This document shows, piece by piece, positions 22,301 through 33,454 of a stretch of DNA of 64,000 bases. The DNA comes from Choanephora cucurbitarum (lineage: Eukaryota > Mucoromycota > Mucoromycetes > Mucorales > Choanephoraceae). Every line of letters begins with the position of its first letter. Positions within the stretch are counted from its first letter, which is position 1. The notes beneath the pieces are model-generated. The model was not told where the DNA came from and did not search any database. It saw only the letters and a program-made list of their open reading frames with translations. Location: assembly GCA_025331435.1 (NCBI GenBank), contig JAIWNI010000069.1, positions 1-64,000 of the forward strand, given 5' to 3'. The translations under genes were made by a program, and so were the position numbers.

Positions 22301-25300
22301 GTTCTCCAGTTGATCCATCTCATCCATCCATAAGGCCAATTGGTCATTTGAGACAGCTGCTTCTTTGGATTCTTCTTCAATACGCAAAGACAAGCTGTTC
22401 AATGAATCCAACCAACTGTTTATTTTGAGTTGAATCAAACGTGCAGTACGATCCTTGTTGGCTTCCATGACATCAGAAAGCAATTGTTGCCAGGCTTGAG
22501 TAAGTTGATCTTGAGTAGGTTTCACAAAGGTATCCAACTTGTCAGTCAAGGCAGTGTTGTTTTCATCTGCGTCTTCAGCATTCAAAGAGCTATCTTCAAA
22601 GGCAGCAACACACTTATCAAAGGCAGTCATCAACGAAGACATGACAGTATTATTGGATTGCATAGATTTCTCAACACTGTCTGCTTCACGAACAGCCTCC
22701 TTTGCCTTGTCAACATCCATGTTGTCTTCAGCTAGATGACTTTGCTCAAGTATGTCACATCGAGTATCAATCCAGTCTCTGACCAGAGCCACTTGTTTTT
22801 CGTAGGCATGCAAAGTGAGACGACGACGAGAGACGCGTTCCTTGGACTCCAAGATCTGTTGCAAACTAGACCACAGTTCTTCAAGACGTGTATTGCGAAG
22901 ACGAATGGCTTCATGGATGACACTGTTGGTTGTTTCGTCTTTGATTTTAGCTTGTGTGGATCCACCTTCCAGAGAGCGAACAGGAAAAGGGATACTGTTG
23001 GCCAGATTGAGGCGGACATCATCGATACTGGCCTTGAATTTCTCAAGACGTTCGGTATGGTTCTCAAAGAGACCGACAATCTGAGCAGTTCCTACCTTGG
23101 TCGCAATGAATTCTTCTCGAATCAATTCAGCCGATTGTTCCAGTTGAGCCGTTCTCAAGATAAAAGCAGACACTAAACATCGTTGCGTGATGACTTCATT
23201 TGAGAAAGACAAAAAGTAGTTGGCACGCTCTTGAGAGAGTTTTAAGTCTTGCATCTTCTTTGCCACGACAGTGGGCAGGAGGGTTGTGCTGGTATTGCTG
23301 TAATGGTCATTACTGTCAGAGACAAGTCGTTCATAGCATTTTTCGATAGATGCGATCTGGTTCTCTTCATACTGCTTGATGTCGTTGTATATGTCGGACC
23401 ACTCGGTACGTAATTTTGTTTCTTCATCTTCATCTGAATCAATAGGGGTATCATCGTGCCATCTTGCCTTTTCGTCCACAAAGGCTTCCATCAATGCTTC
23501 TTTGCCAGCAAGAAAGCGGAAGGCCTGCTTTACAATATCTTCCCAACGCATGCGCTGTTTAATGAGCTCAAGTTCTTTGGACCGTGCCTCTACACTCTCT
23601 TGAAATCGACTGGCTGTTCTTCCCAAGGACTCCATGCGTGCCTCTAAATGATCCGGTGTAGCCATGGGTCTTGACAGTTTTGGGAAATATTCCACAAAGG
23701 CATCATAGCTGAGTTGAATGCTTGGCATGAGATGTTTCTCAAACTTGTTCTTCTGAGACACCAACTTGTTCAATTCTTGTTGAAGAGCTACCACGTCTTC
23801 TTCATGAAGTTCATCTTGAGCTATCAAGGCATTCTTCTTGCTATTGAATTTCCTAAGCTGCTCGTTCATTTCTTCTAGTCTAGCAATACCCTTTTGGAGA
23901 TCCTTTTCCCATTGATCGCGCATGCTTGCTGCTTCCAATGTGATGGCCTGATCAGAGAGGCCGCGCTTGAGTTGAGAGAGATGTTCCATGACTTCACCTA
24001 GCTGACGAGCTGCCTGGGAGATATCGATGGACTTGTGCTTTTTCTTTTCCACTGATTCTTGAACAAGTTGAGCAATACGATCGTGCAACAACCTGACTTT
24101 GTCTGTCTCAAATGTCTCTGTCTGCATACACATCTCCAAACGCGCCTTTTTGAGATCAGAGATGTTCATGCCACGAGCCAAAAAGCTTTCAGCAGAGACA
24201 TCAATATGCTGACGTCGAAGCAACTCAATCTGTTCATGAATCCAACGGCCTAATTCACATGCCTCTTGCTCATATTGATTGACCAGCGCCTTGATACGGT
24301 CTGCATCACGATAAGAAGCCAAACATTGATCGATTTCCTTTTCAAGCGCATATAAATCGTCCATCTTCTTGTCAATCAATGACTTGATCTGCGCTCTTAC
24401 TTGAGCACGATAGGCCGAATTGCTATTGTTGTTGGTATCTCCAGAGGACGACTTGAGCCAGTTCCCATTATAGACAGGATAAGGCATGTTCTTTCCACAA
24501 TCCTCCCAAATCTGCTTAATCTCCTGTTTAAATTCAGCCACACGCGTATCTAAACCCACTGCCTCTTCATCTTCTGTCGCCATAATACGACGTGTTCGCT
24601 TTGAGACCAGCTCCTTGATCTTTTCTCCTTCATGACGGGCATCCAAGGACCGCATCAGGAATTCAGTCAGACTGGATCGTTGTGAGACAAGGTCAGAGGT
24701 ATAGGACGTCAAGAGCCTGAGATCATCGTATTTGATACGAAGGTCAGACTGCCTGTTGGAAATAAAGTCAGGCACACCCACAATCACCGTCAGATTACCG
24801 TTCAGATGATGCGAAGGCAGCTTGTTGTAACTGGAGACAAGTTCCTGAAAGCTTTCGTCTAGCCCGCTCAAATGACGCTCGCCCAACTCGGTCACACGGT
24901 CCTGGAGGAACTGGAGTGACTGAATGATATCGTGATCGTGATCGTACGAGGGCTTCTCTACGTTTTCCTTAGCTGGGTCGTACCGTGCCTTCTTGATGTT
25001 GAAATCACACAGTTTGCGAGCAATGGTCTGAAGGTGAATGTTGGATTTAGCCCATTGGTTTTCCCATTGAAGGCGGTGCTTGAGTGCATCCAGCTGAATG
25101 CCACGTAGACTCACGAGATCTTTCAGTTCTTGATGGCTTTCCTGCAAACTCTCCAGACCGTTGATGAGGGCACTTCGATCGATCGAGACTGCATTTGAGG
25201 CATCGATGTCGTGTTCTAAAGCACGCACAGCATCAAACAAACGAGCCAGTTCATCTTGTTCCATCTGATCTAAACGAGAGGCAATGCCGTCCCTTTCCTT

Positions 25301-28300
25301 TTCCAGACGCAGCAGGTTTTCATCGTCCATAGGCAATGTGCTCATCATGGTGGTAGTTGAGGTGTGAGGTGAGGTGGTTCCTCTTGGCGAATGCGTATGG
25401 TCGTCAGAGGCATGAGAGGTGCTTGAGGCAGAGGAAGTAGAGGAAGAGGAGGTGGAGGGGGATGATTTATAGAGCATGGTGTCAAACCGAGGCTTCTTTA
25501 ACAATCGAATACGCTCATCCATCCATACTTTGAATCGAACCATGGCCTCAAATGCCTCACTTGCTCTCTGTTGAAGTGACATGTCTTGATATCGCGACAT
25601 AAGTAACTGGTCAAGACCATCGGCAATCAAGGCCAACGACATGCTGTAGCTACTGATGGCACTACGAATACTTTCGTTGGTCACTTCATTATCGTGGGCG
25701 TCATGAGCACCCATGGCTGTTGACATCTCTGGTGCGGCTGGATAAGGAATACATGTACTGGCATTGGTGATCAACCGAGCTGATTCTTCCTTAAAGGCCT
25801 GTGCTCTTTCTGCATAGATATCTTCTTCTTCTACAGTTTGACGCGAAGAAGAAGAACGTAAGAGTTCATGGCGTAATTGTTCACCCACATCACGTAATTC
25901 CTTGAATTTCTCTACTGTGCTGATCATCGACAACAGTTGCTCCACCATCTTACGACTAAAGCCAGATCGCTTCATCAAATCTTCAAATGCCTTTTCAAAT
26001 CCCAATTGACGTGCCTCAAGATAATCAGGTAAACGACTGAGACTCTCCATCTCTTGATAGGCCTCCAGTACCTCACTATAGGCACCACGGTCAAAATCAG
26101 CAATCTTCTGTTCCAACTGCACTAGCCGATGAATGATCTCCTCTACACCATGGGCCGATGGTTCTTCTATCGCCTGTTCTTCTGTGTCCAAAGGGCGTGA
26201 TCGATAGTTCTCTTCCTCCTTTTCTGACCATCGTGCCGTACTCAAGAAATCATTCAATTCGCGATCTGTCTGAGCAATCCATTGGACAGAGAGACCAAAG
26301 GCATTTTCCCATTTGACTCGTAACATCAGCAGTCGAATCCAATGCGATCGATTTTCCAACAGTTTGGTCAGGTGACTCAATCGATTCAATGTGGTCAATG
26401 TGATCTCAATGGTGGATGTATCAGCCGGTGTCAGTTCCTTCTCGGACGAATGAGTCAACATCTTCACATGCGCTCTTAATCGGTCCATGTCATCTGAATC
26501 AAAATGATCAATCTCCTGCTTAAGACGTTCGTGTGCCTCATGTAACTCCATCACGTGTTGTTCCGGTACGGGTATGTCATGCGAGGTAGGCTCAATCGAT
26601 TCAGACAGTCGATTGCGTTCCTCAATGATCTGGATATGATGATCAATCCAGGCCCGAATGCGTTCTGCCTCCACAAACCAGACACGGACCTGATCGACCC
26701 AATCACGGACAATCTGGTATCGGTCTTCCAGTTGCTCCATGCGCTCCATAAAACGAGCGGCAAATGGGCCATCCTTCAATAGGCGATTTTCGTATTCATC
26801 GCGAACACCTTGAATGGTCGCACTGACCAGATGAATGCGTTCCTCTAAGCTCTGGATCAATTCGTCTGTGACCGTACTTGATTCTCGATCTGCCATGAGT
26901 TTCTGAATGACATCCAGTTCATCGTTAATGGCTGATGTGATCTGACCAAACATGACACCATGGCGAAACTGTTGGCATGTATCTGACGTGGCCTCGAGAA
27001 TGGACAGGACATAGGCATCGTGTTCTGGGTTCGATTGATGGTATGCCTGTGTCAGTGAGGCAAGTGACTGCTCAAATCGATCTGCCATCTCCATTGTTCC
27101 GTCCAGCGGATGCAGTAGTTCATGGTGATCGTCTTTAGGCATGATCTCTCTTAGCTTCAGCAAGAATGGATCGATCTGAGGCTGTGTTCGTTTCTCCCAA
27201 TCTTCTTTAAGCTGATAGAATCGAGTCTGGTGTTCAGCAGACAACCGTGTTGGTATCTCAATCAACAGGCGATGGATCTGTTCAATAGGAGGATGGGGGT
27301 CTTTGATCCATGCGTCCAAGAGATCCAGTTGATGTTCTACTGTCGTGTCTTCTTGAGATGTAGGCTGAGGCGCAATTAAGGCAATGTCCTCTAATCGCTT
27401 CTGTCGATGTTCTACTGTCTCATAAGCCTGTCTAGACATGACTTTATAGACTTCACTGACATACATCATGACAGAGGGTTCATGAGGGTATTCAATCAAC
27501 AGATCTGCTGGTTCAAGGTATTGAGGGATATGCATGCTTTTCTCAGCCACATCAAAGGCCAAGTGAAGCACAGTGGACCAAGTCTCTTTGTTTTTGATGT
27601 GTGGTATGTGTTCTGTAAATAAGGTAGGCAGCAGTTCTGGATCATGTCTATGGATCAACAGACAGAAGGCAAGACCAGATCGCCAGGATCGAGAGAAATC
27701 CTGAATGGTATAGATGATCTGATTGGCTACATAATCCTCTAGTTGAGAACGTACCCAATAGAGAAGTGCTGATTTTGCTTCTGCTAATGGTTTTGCACCA
27801 TTCAATCGAGATGTACTGAGGGTAGGTAAAGGGGATGGAGGATTTGCCTAATATATAAAAAAGGAAATAAGTGTCACTCCTAGAAATATATAGGAGACGT
27901 ATTGAACTTTACTTGATCATTGGATAAGATGGGATGAATTTGATATTTTAACATAATAAAGAAAGCAAGGGCTAAAGTAGATTTGACATCACCACTGACA
28001 ATAGCCTCACTTGCAATAGCAGGCAAACTATCGATACCCCATTCTTCCTGTAGGAATTTCAATGCCCTTGAGACATTGGATAGTTCATGTATCAGCATAT
28101 TTCCTCTCTCTGGCTTTAATTGAGGTTGATCAGCAACCACTGACAACAGTTTTAATAATTTCTTGCCATCCTTTAGATCTTTATCGATGCTGTTGATATG
28201 GTCCCCTACTTGATTCAGTTGAACATTCATCCATTTTGTTAGTGTACGAATCTGAATATCTTGATATTCTAAACTGATATTCTTGTTCAGCTCATCGTCG

Positions 28301-28428
28301 TCTATAGACTGCTTTCTATGGGTGGTTACAGGTGGTATAAGATGAGACGATGATGAGGCAGTACGTTTATGACTCGTTGAAATGGATCTGTTGTCTTGTT
28401 GAGGTGTAGGTGACAACATGTGATCCAT
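19352..28428 (-). CDS. Spectraplakin-like cytolinker: CH-CH, spectrin-like rod, GAS2
   Basis: Three exons, 28428-27913, 27847-19809 (one 8-kb exon) and 19736-19352, predicting about 2979 aa. Residues 56-165 and 194-311 are two calponin-homology domains in tandem (IQIRTLTKWMNVQL / KDGKKLLKLL; LLYWVRSQLE / WRSGLAFCLLIHRHDPELL), the actin-binding layout of spectrin and plakin proteins. A long alpha-helical rod follows, with Trp-bearing helices spaced as in spectrin repeats (QWEKDLQKGIARLEE, KWENAFGLSVQW, RWEDIVKQAFRFL). At about 2788-2857 a GAS2 (GAR) microtubule-binding domain ends VMVRVGGGWVELSKFL; exon 3 completes it and adds a Ser/Arg/Gly-rich tail. No EF-hand pair was seen before the GAS2 domain, unlike animal spectraplakins. 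Expected role: linking F-actin to microtubules. The start at 28428 is preferred; an upstream frame runs through a CA microsatellite. Confidence 0.9.
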
Positions 28429-28485
28429 GTCGCATCTAACAAAATAAAGAAAAAGAGAGAGAGGAGAAAAAAAGGGAAAAAAACG

Positions 28486-28507
28486 ACACACACACACACA
28501 CACACAA
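28486..28507. repeat. (AC)n microsatellite in the cytolinker 5' leader
   Basis: Eleven AC units, about 60 nt upstream of the cytolinker ATG. In the minus-strand reading they give an artefactual Cys-Val run if translation is started too early. Confidence 0.9.
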
Positions 28508-28527
28508 AAGTTGGCTTTACACGTCAA

Positions 28528-29990
28528 CTTTTTCCTTTTTCTGCATAATTCACGAAATTTTGTTTCTATGTTTAGTTTTTACTATTTTATCTGAGAGTCA
28601 AATGAAAGCTAGGAGAGAATATGCTCCTGATCTTGAAACAGTTGATGTCAGCCAGAAAGGGAAAGATGCATACATATACTGGAACTGATCTATGTTTTGA
28701 GCCCCAGTAAGAACTTACCTTAGACCATCTCTTTTTTTTTAATTGAAACAAGGGATTGTTCTGTGAAATATCTGTGACACATGTCATACTTTCAACCAAA
28801 AGGGTTATATGATTAACGCACAGATAGCATTTATTTATAGCCTTAGTGGCTATTTGAAAATTACGTTGAACACATGGTCTATACAATGAATTGCAAAGAG
28901 AAAAAGTAATAGAGAAATTACATCTCATTTTCCCTAGTCTGAATTGCTTCATTTTAGCTGTCCATTGAAAGCCTCCTTTTGATCAGTAACTCTCAGCTAA
29001 TTTTATCAGAAGATTAAATACTACACAATGGGTCATGATATTAGCAATTATTTTCTTATGGCTTTTCAACAACAAAAAAAGAGCTTCTTGAATGTCGCTC
29101 ATATTTGTTGTTTTGGCAAATAAGCCAACAAGATTGTTTGTGGCTTACATGTGTATCAAGACTTGAGACCAAATGCTGCAATTACTTCTATGCTCAGATC
29201 AGTTGATGATACTCTCTTAAAGAAAACCTCAATGATAGTTATTTAGAGGGGACTGTTCTATAAAGCAACTGAAAAACATCATGTCTTTTTGCAGGTTAGT
29301 TTGAATGGCTGACCTACCTGGAAAGAAGAGGAGGGGGAAAAACAAAGCTAGAGGTCAGAAGGACACACACACATTTTTCTAAATCCTCCCCTCGGGTGAA
29401 AACAAACAATAGCACTTTAGTTAAACACTAAGAAAGTATCTTCAGTCGTATTCCTCATTTTTGTTGTCAGATATCTCCCCCCCTCCTCATCTTGACTGGT
29501 TTTCATTGCCATGGATTCAATCATGGCCTCTACTTATTTATCGCCTATCAAGATGCTCTTTCCCTTGACTACTAAAAGGGGCAAGACCATCAAGATCATC
29601 TCTCTCTGACATTTCTTTCCTTCTAACTCAATCAACATTCACCTTGTTTCTAAAACGAAGGTATCTCAAGGGTCGTCATGCGTCTCTCTCTCAGCTAATG
29701 GATCAGCTGTTCTTGGTCAAACACTGTAGAAACAGGATCTATCAGCCAATTTGACAACAAGAAATTCCCATCATGACTGTCTTGGTTCCTCTCTTAGATG
29801 GGCAACTACTGTTGTATGAGGGCAGTTCCCTTTCATTGAATGGGGAATTGCCTTTTCAAGAAGCATCATAACCACATGAATACAACCATCCTTCTGTGAC
29901 CATATCTTTCTCTCTCTTAACTGAATCCCAAAAAAGGGAACTAAAATGACGCTTTCATTTTTACTCAGCTAAAACGTTTTTTTTTTCAAC
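28528..29990. other. Divergent intergenic region between cytolinker and STN1
   Basis: About 1.5 kb shared upstream DNA of two genes facing apart. It holds pyrimidine-rich tracts and short C-runs (29465-29490, 29385-29400) but no supportable gene. Confidence 0.45.
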
Positions 29991-31193
29991 ATGATGGATC
30001 CAGTTGAGTTGATCGGTATCGATCCCTTGTTCTTGACCCATGCAAAACTGATCATTCGCCATGTACTTGAACTGAACACATCAGAAAATACACCTATTGG
30101 TATTTGCAGTTGATGAGATGAGTCGTTTTCTTTTTCTTTTTTTTTTGTTTTTCATTTAACTTGTTTTTTTTTGTTTCAAGACTTATATGACTATTGTGGT
30201 CATCGCATCAAGTTTGTTGAGATCTGTGGTATCTTAGTGGCTATTGAACTCAGTTCAACTTCTTATCGATATACAGGTTGTGTGTTTCTAAGCGTGTCAT
30301 CTATCACTTTCATTGACTATTTTTTTTTAGTGGATGATGGTACAGGCACAATAGAATGTGTCTTATGGCTCAATTCAATGAAACTCGATAACAATAGACC
30401 ATTTGAATTAGGCACTACGGTAAGCATCATGGGTAAAATCAGTACTGTACGAGATCAAAAGCAAATCACTGTCTATGATCTATGTAAGTTCACCCTCATG
30501 TAGTCTATTATTTTGTTTCTCATCTTTTTTTTAAAGACCCAACACAGGATCCTCATCTGGAAGTGACTCATTTTCTTCAAGCCATACAACTCCAAAAGAC
30601 ATATCAACAACAATTCAAGAAGCCTCATTATCTACAGACGCATGGGACTGAAATCATTCAACAGTTGAACCCTAGTTTTGTACCATTGGAAACCACATCC
30701 TTTGAAGAGCTTGTCTTGCAGCATTTACCTCTTCACGATGAATTCTCATTAAACAGTCTAAGAGACCATGTTGAACTAAAGAGAGTGGCTAAACACCATG
30801 TACAGGTAAACTTAGTGGACTAGACAAAAGGGCAATTCTCATCTATTATTCTATCAGTCAAATGACATAGACCATTCTATCCTCTCTGCCTTTCAAGAGC
30901 TAGTTCGAAAGGGTGCTGTCCTAGCCAAGTCAGACGGCAAGGGTATCTATAGACGAGTGAATGATGAACATTTGGCCAATACGATCATTGAGATAGTCGA
31001 CAGTATGCAGCACATATCCCCTTCGCACCGTAGTATCCGTCTAGACTATATCATAACAAAAGTGCTTGAGACAGTAGACTACAGTACACTCAATAAGTCC
31101 AGGCGTAAGATAGTACAGATAGTGAATGAACTGGTTGAACAGAGTATACTGTATGTCACTCAAGACAAAGAATATCGGTTGCTAGCCAAGTAA
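29991..31193 (+). CDS. STN1: STN1-like telomere-capping protein (CST complex)
   Basis: Five exons, 29991-30099, 30181-30276, 30331-30483, 30537-30805 and 30858-31193, predicting 320 aa. The N-terminus (MMDPVELIGIDPLFLTHAKL, then ending in the second exon LYDYCGHRIKFVEICG) and the block YTVDDGTGTIECVLW match the OB-fold of STN1/OBFC1. VSIMGKISTVRDQKQITVYDL is the last strand region. The C-terminal 150 residues are predicted helical with two winged-helix-like parts, as in STN1. The protein would bind single-stranded telomeric DNA with TEN1 and CTC1 and help fill in the C-strand. All introns are 52-81 nt with consistent phase. The first of two adjacent ATGs is taken as start. Confidence 0.85.
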
Positions 31194-31629
31194 AACATAT
31201 ACTATTTTAAAGATAGTACAAATTGAATGTTGCACACATTTACCTCTCTCGATGTTAATTTATAATAATTTATATCGTTTATTTATATTCTCTCTCTTTT
31301 TCTCTTCTTTTTTTCTTTTTTTGTGAGCTTTTATTGCTTTCCTAGTGAAAGAAACAAAGAGTGTCTTAAGGTCATATCACCCATGTCATCCAATGGTAAA
31401 AAAAAAAATAGATAGAAAAAGATAAGTGCATGTTACCTAACTTAATAATAAAAAAAAAAGCTTCAATCACTACATTCAGTCAAAATGGAACAAAGACAAT
31501 CTCAATTACAACAGGTAGAATAACAGAATTTAAGAAAGTATAAATTTTGACAAGTAAACTGTAGATAGATTGAGTTATCATGCAACATCAACAAATCCTG
31601 CTGACCTAAGTGAATTCCTATCGAAACTA
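31194..31629. other. Short intergenic region with possible first exon of the next gene
   Basis: AT-rich. A 13-nt exon at 31383-31395 (ATGTCATCCAATG) followed by GT could splice in phase to an acceptor AG at 31563-31564 and extend the next protein by about 25 residues. Confidence 0.3.
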
Positions 31630-32480
31630 ATGCCTAGTGCGACTATCACTACTACTACGACTACGACTACAACTACACCCTCTAGTTCTGTTGTGTTTGT
31701 TACAGGTATATACAATATTTCATTCCTTTCACAATGATAATGAACCTAGTTACAGGATCTCCAACCACAACACCCTCTGTCCTGTCTACCAAAAACGATG
31801 AGAATTCAGTTGATTTAGGCCCTATCATCGGTGGTTGTGCAGGCGGATTTGTGCTGTTGATCATCCTGACGATAGTATGCTGTATACGAAGAAAGAATCA
31901 AAAGGAGAAAGAATTCATCTACAACAACTTTGCACAGACCCAGCGATCTTTCTATCTCGATAAAGATGATAATATGGTGCCAGTCACTACCCTACAACCA
32001 TTTCAAACTACCCTCTCCAAACCACCTAAAGGTAATGTATAGATGAGAACATCTTTCATACGACTAACATCTGCTTTAGTGTTAGATCATGCAGGACAAG
32101 GTCATTTTGATAACACGCATATTCCCTATCATATCAATAATAATGATGCTACCATTAAATGTTATAATCTGACAACCCATATTGACTCATCCCAAAAAAA
32201 AGAACCTATCACCCATACCACTCAGTACCATACCGACCATCATCAGACAATGCAAGCTGTTGATGAAAGATACCAGATGTATACACCAGATAACTTGACA
32301 GATCAAAGTACCGTCATTCATCGTCAATCACCATCTGGCTATAGGCCAACCAATCTAAACTATTTACAGTCCAGTAACCAAAGTTTCCTTACTGAAGTGA
32401 GTCGATATAATACTGCCATACAACCCTCTGATCTAAGTAGTATCAACACACATAATAATAAACCCTATCAATATATTTAG
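31630..32480 (+). CDS. Single-pass membrane protein, Mid2/Wsc-like layout
   Basis: Three exons are clear: up to 31705, 31756-32031 and 32080-32480. The visible part has a Thr-rich stretch of ten consecutive threonines after an ATI, a Ser/Thr-rich ectodomain, and a single membrane segment (IIGGCAGGFVLLIILTIVCC) followed at once by a basic stop-transfer RRKNQK. A cytoplasmic tail of about 200 residues follows, rich in His, Asn, Gln and Tyr. That is the design of cell-wall stress sensors such as Mid2/Wsc, but no Wsc cysteine domain is present. The true start is unresolved: no upstream signal peptide could be joined in phase with confidence, so the ATG at 31630 is a minimum. Function as a sensor is an inference from layout. 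Confidence 0.6.
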
Positions 32481-33454
32481 TCTTATAAAAAAAACTCTAT
32501 AAATGACTGCAGTCGTATAAACATCAAAGTAGTGTGTTCACTATAAAAGTAACTTTGCTCGAGACTATGGACACACACACTTTTTTTTTTTGAGTAACAC
32601 GACTAACTGTAACCAAGATACACTTCAAGTGATCATTCCCTTTTTTTTATTTTATTATGTAAAGAAAAAGAAAAAATAGGTATGTATGATACTTTGACAA
32701 GGTAAAGGAAAGCATAATATCGAATTGGAATTGTGAATAAGCCAGTTGGTTTATTATGTAATAAACATATGTAAATCAAATCCCCGAAGCCAATTTCTAA
32801 TGTCTAATTAACACTTTAATTTCTTCGGGTTAAACAATAATGAACCTCACTTTCAGCATTTCCTCTTTGTTTCATTAGAGTGTCTATCTCTGATAAATAA
32901 TAGGGTCATTTGGATAAATAAAAAAGGGATTCATGCAAGTTGTGCTTACATAGAATAATGTCATTTTGCTTGATCGACAGACAATTTAATTCAAGCTCCA
33001 TAAAAAAAAACCACATGATGGTAAAAAGTGATTGTCAGATTTCATTCTAAAAAGGGAAATCCGCATTTCCTAAGAGAAAAGATTCTTTTTGTTCTACGTG
33101 GTCTCAGTCCTTAAGTTGACATCATCCTCATTGACTCTCTCATGTTTGACTTAGATAAATAAATGTTGTCAAAGTAAAATAGTTTTAAATGACAGATTAA
33201 ACGTTTATTTCCTTATATGCTATTGAATGAGTTCACCAATAAGACCCATGGTTGTACAATCTTAAACCGCGGTTCTATTGCTTTTTATAACATTTTGTTT
33301 AAAAGTATCATTTTTACCCCACATTTTGTAAAGATAGATTAACGTTTCGTATGAAACATTTATAGGTGGAACATAAAAATATACACTTAATTAAAAAAAT
33401 AATATGGGCATAACAAAAAAAAATTCTAATAAGAAACATATACATAAAAAAAGC
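32481..33454. other. Intergenic, converging 3' ends, no gene seen
   Basis: AT-rich DNA between the membrane protein and the CSL gene. No open frame with protein-like sequence was found on either strand. Confidence 0.5.

Noticed and set aside
28428..28527. Extended cytolinker N-terminus starting with a Cys-Val run
   Set aside because: The run is the translated (AC)n microsatellite in the 5' leader; the ATG at 28428 is the better start.
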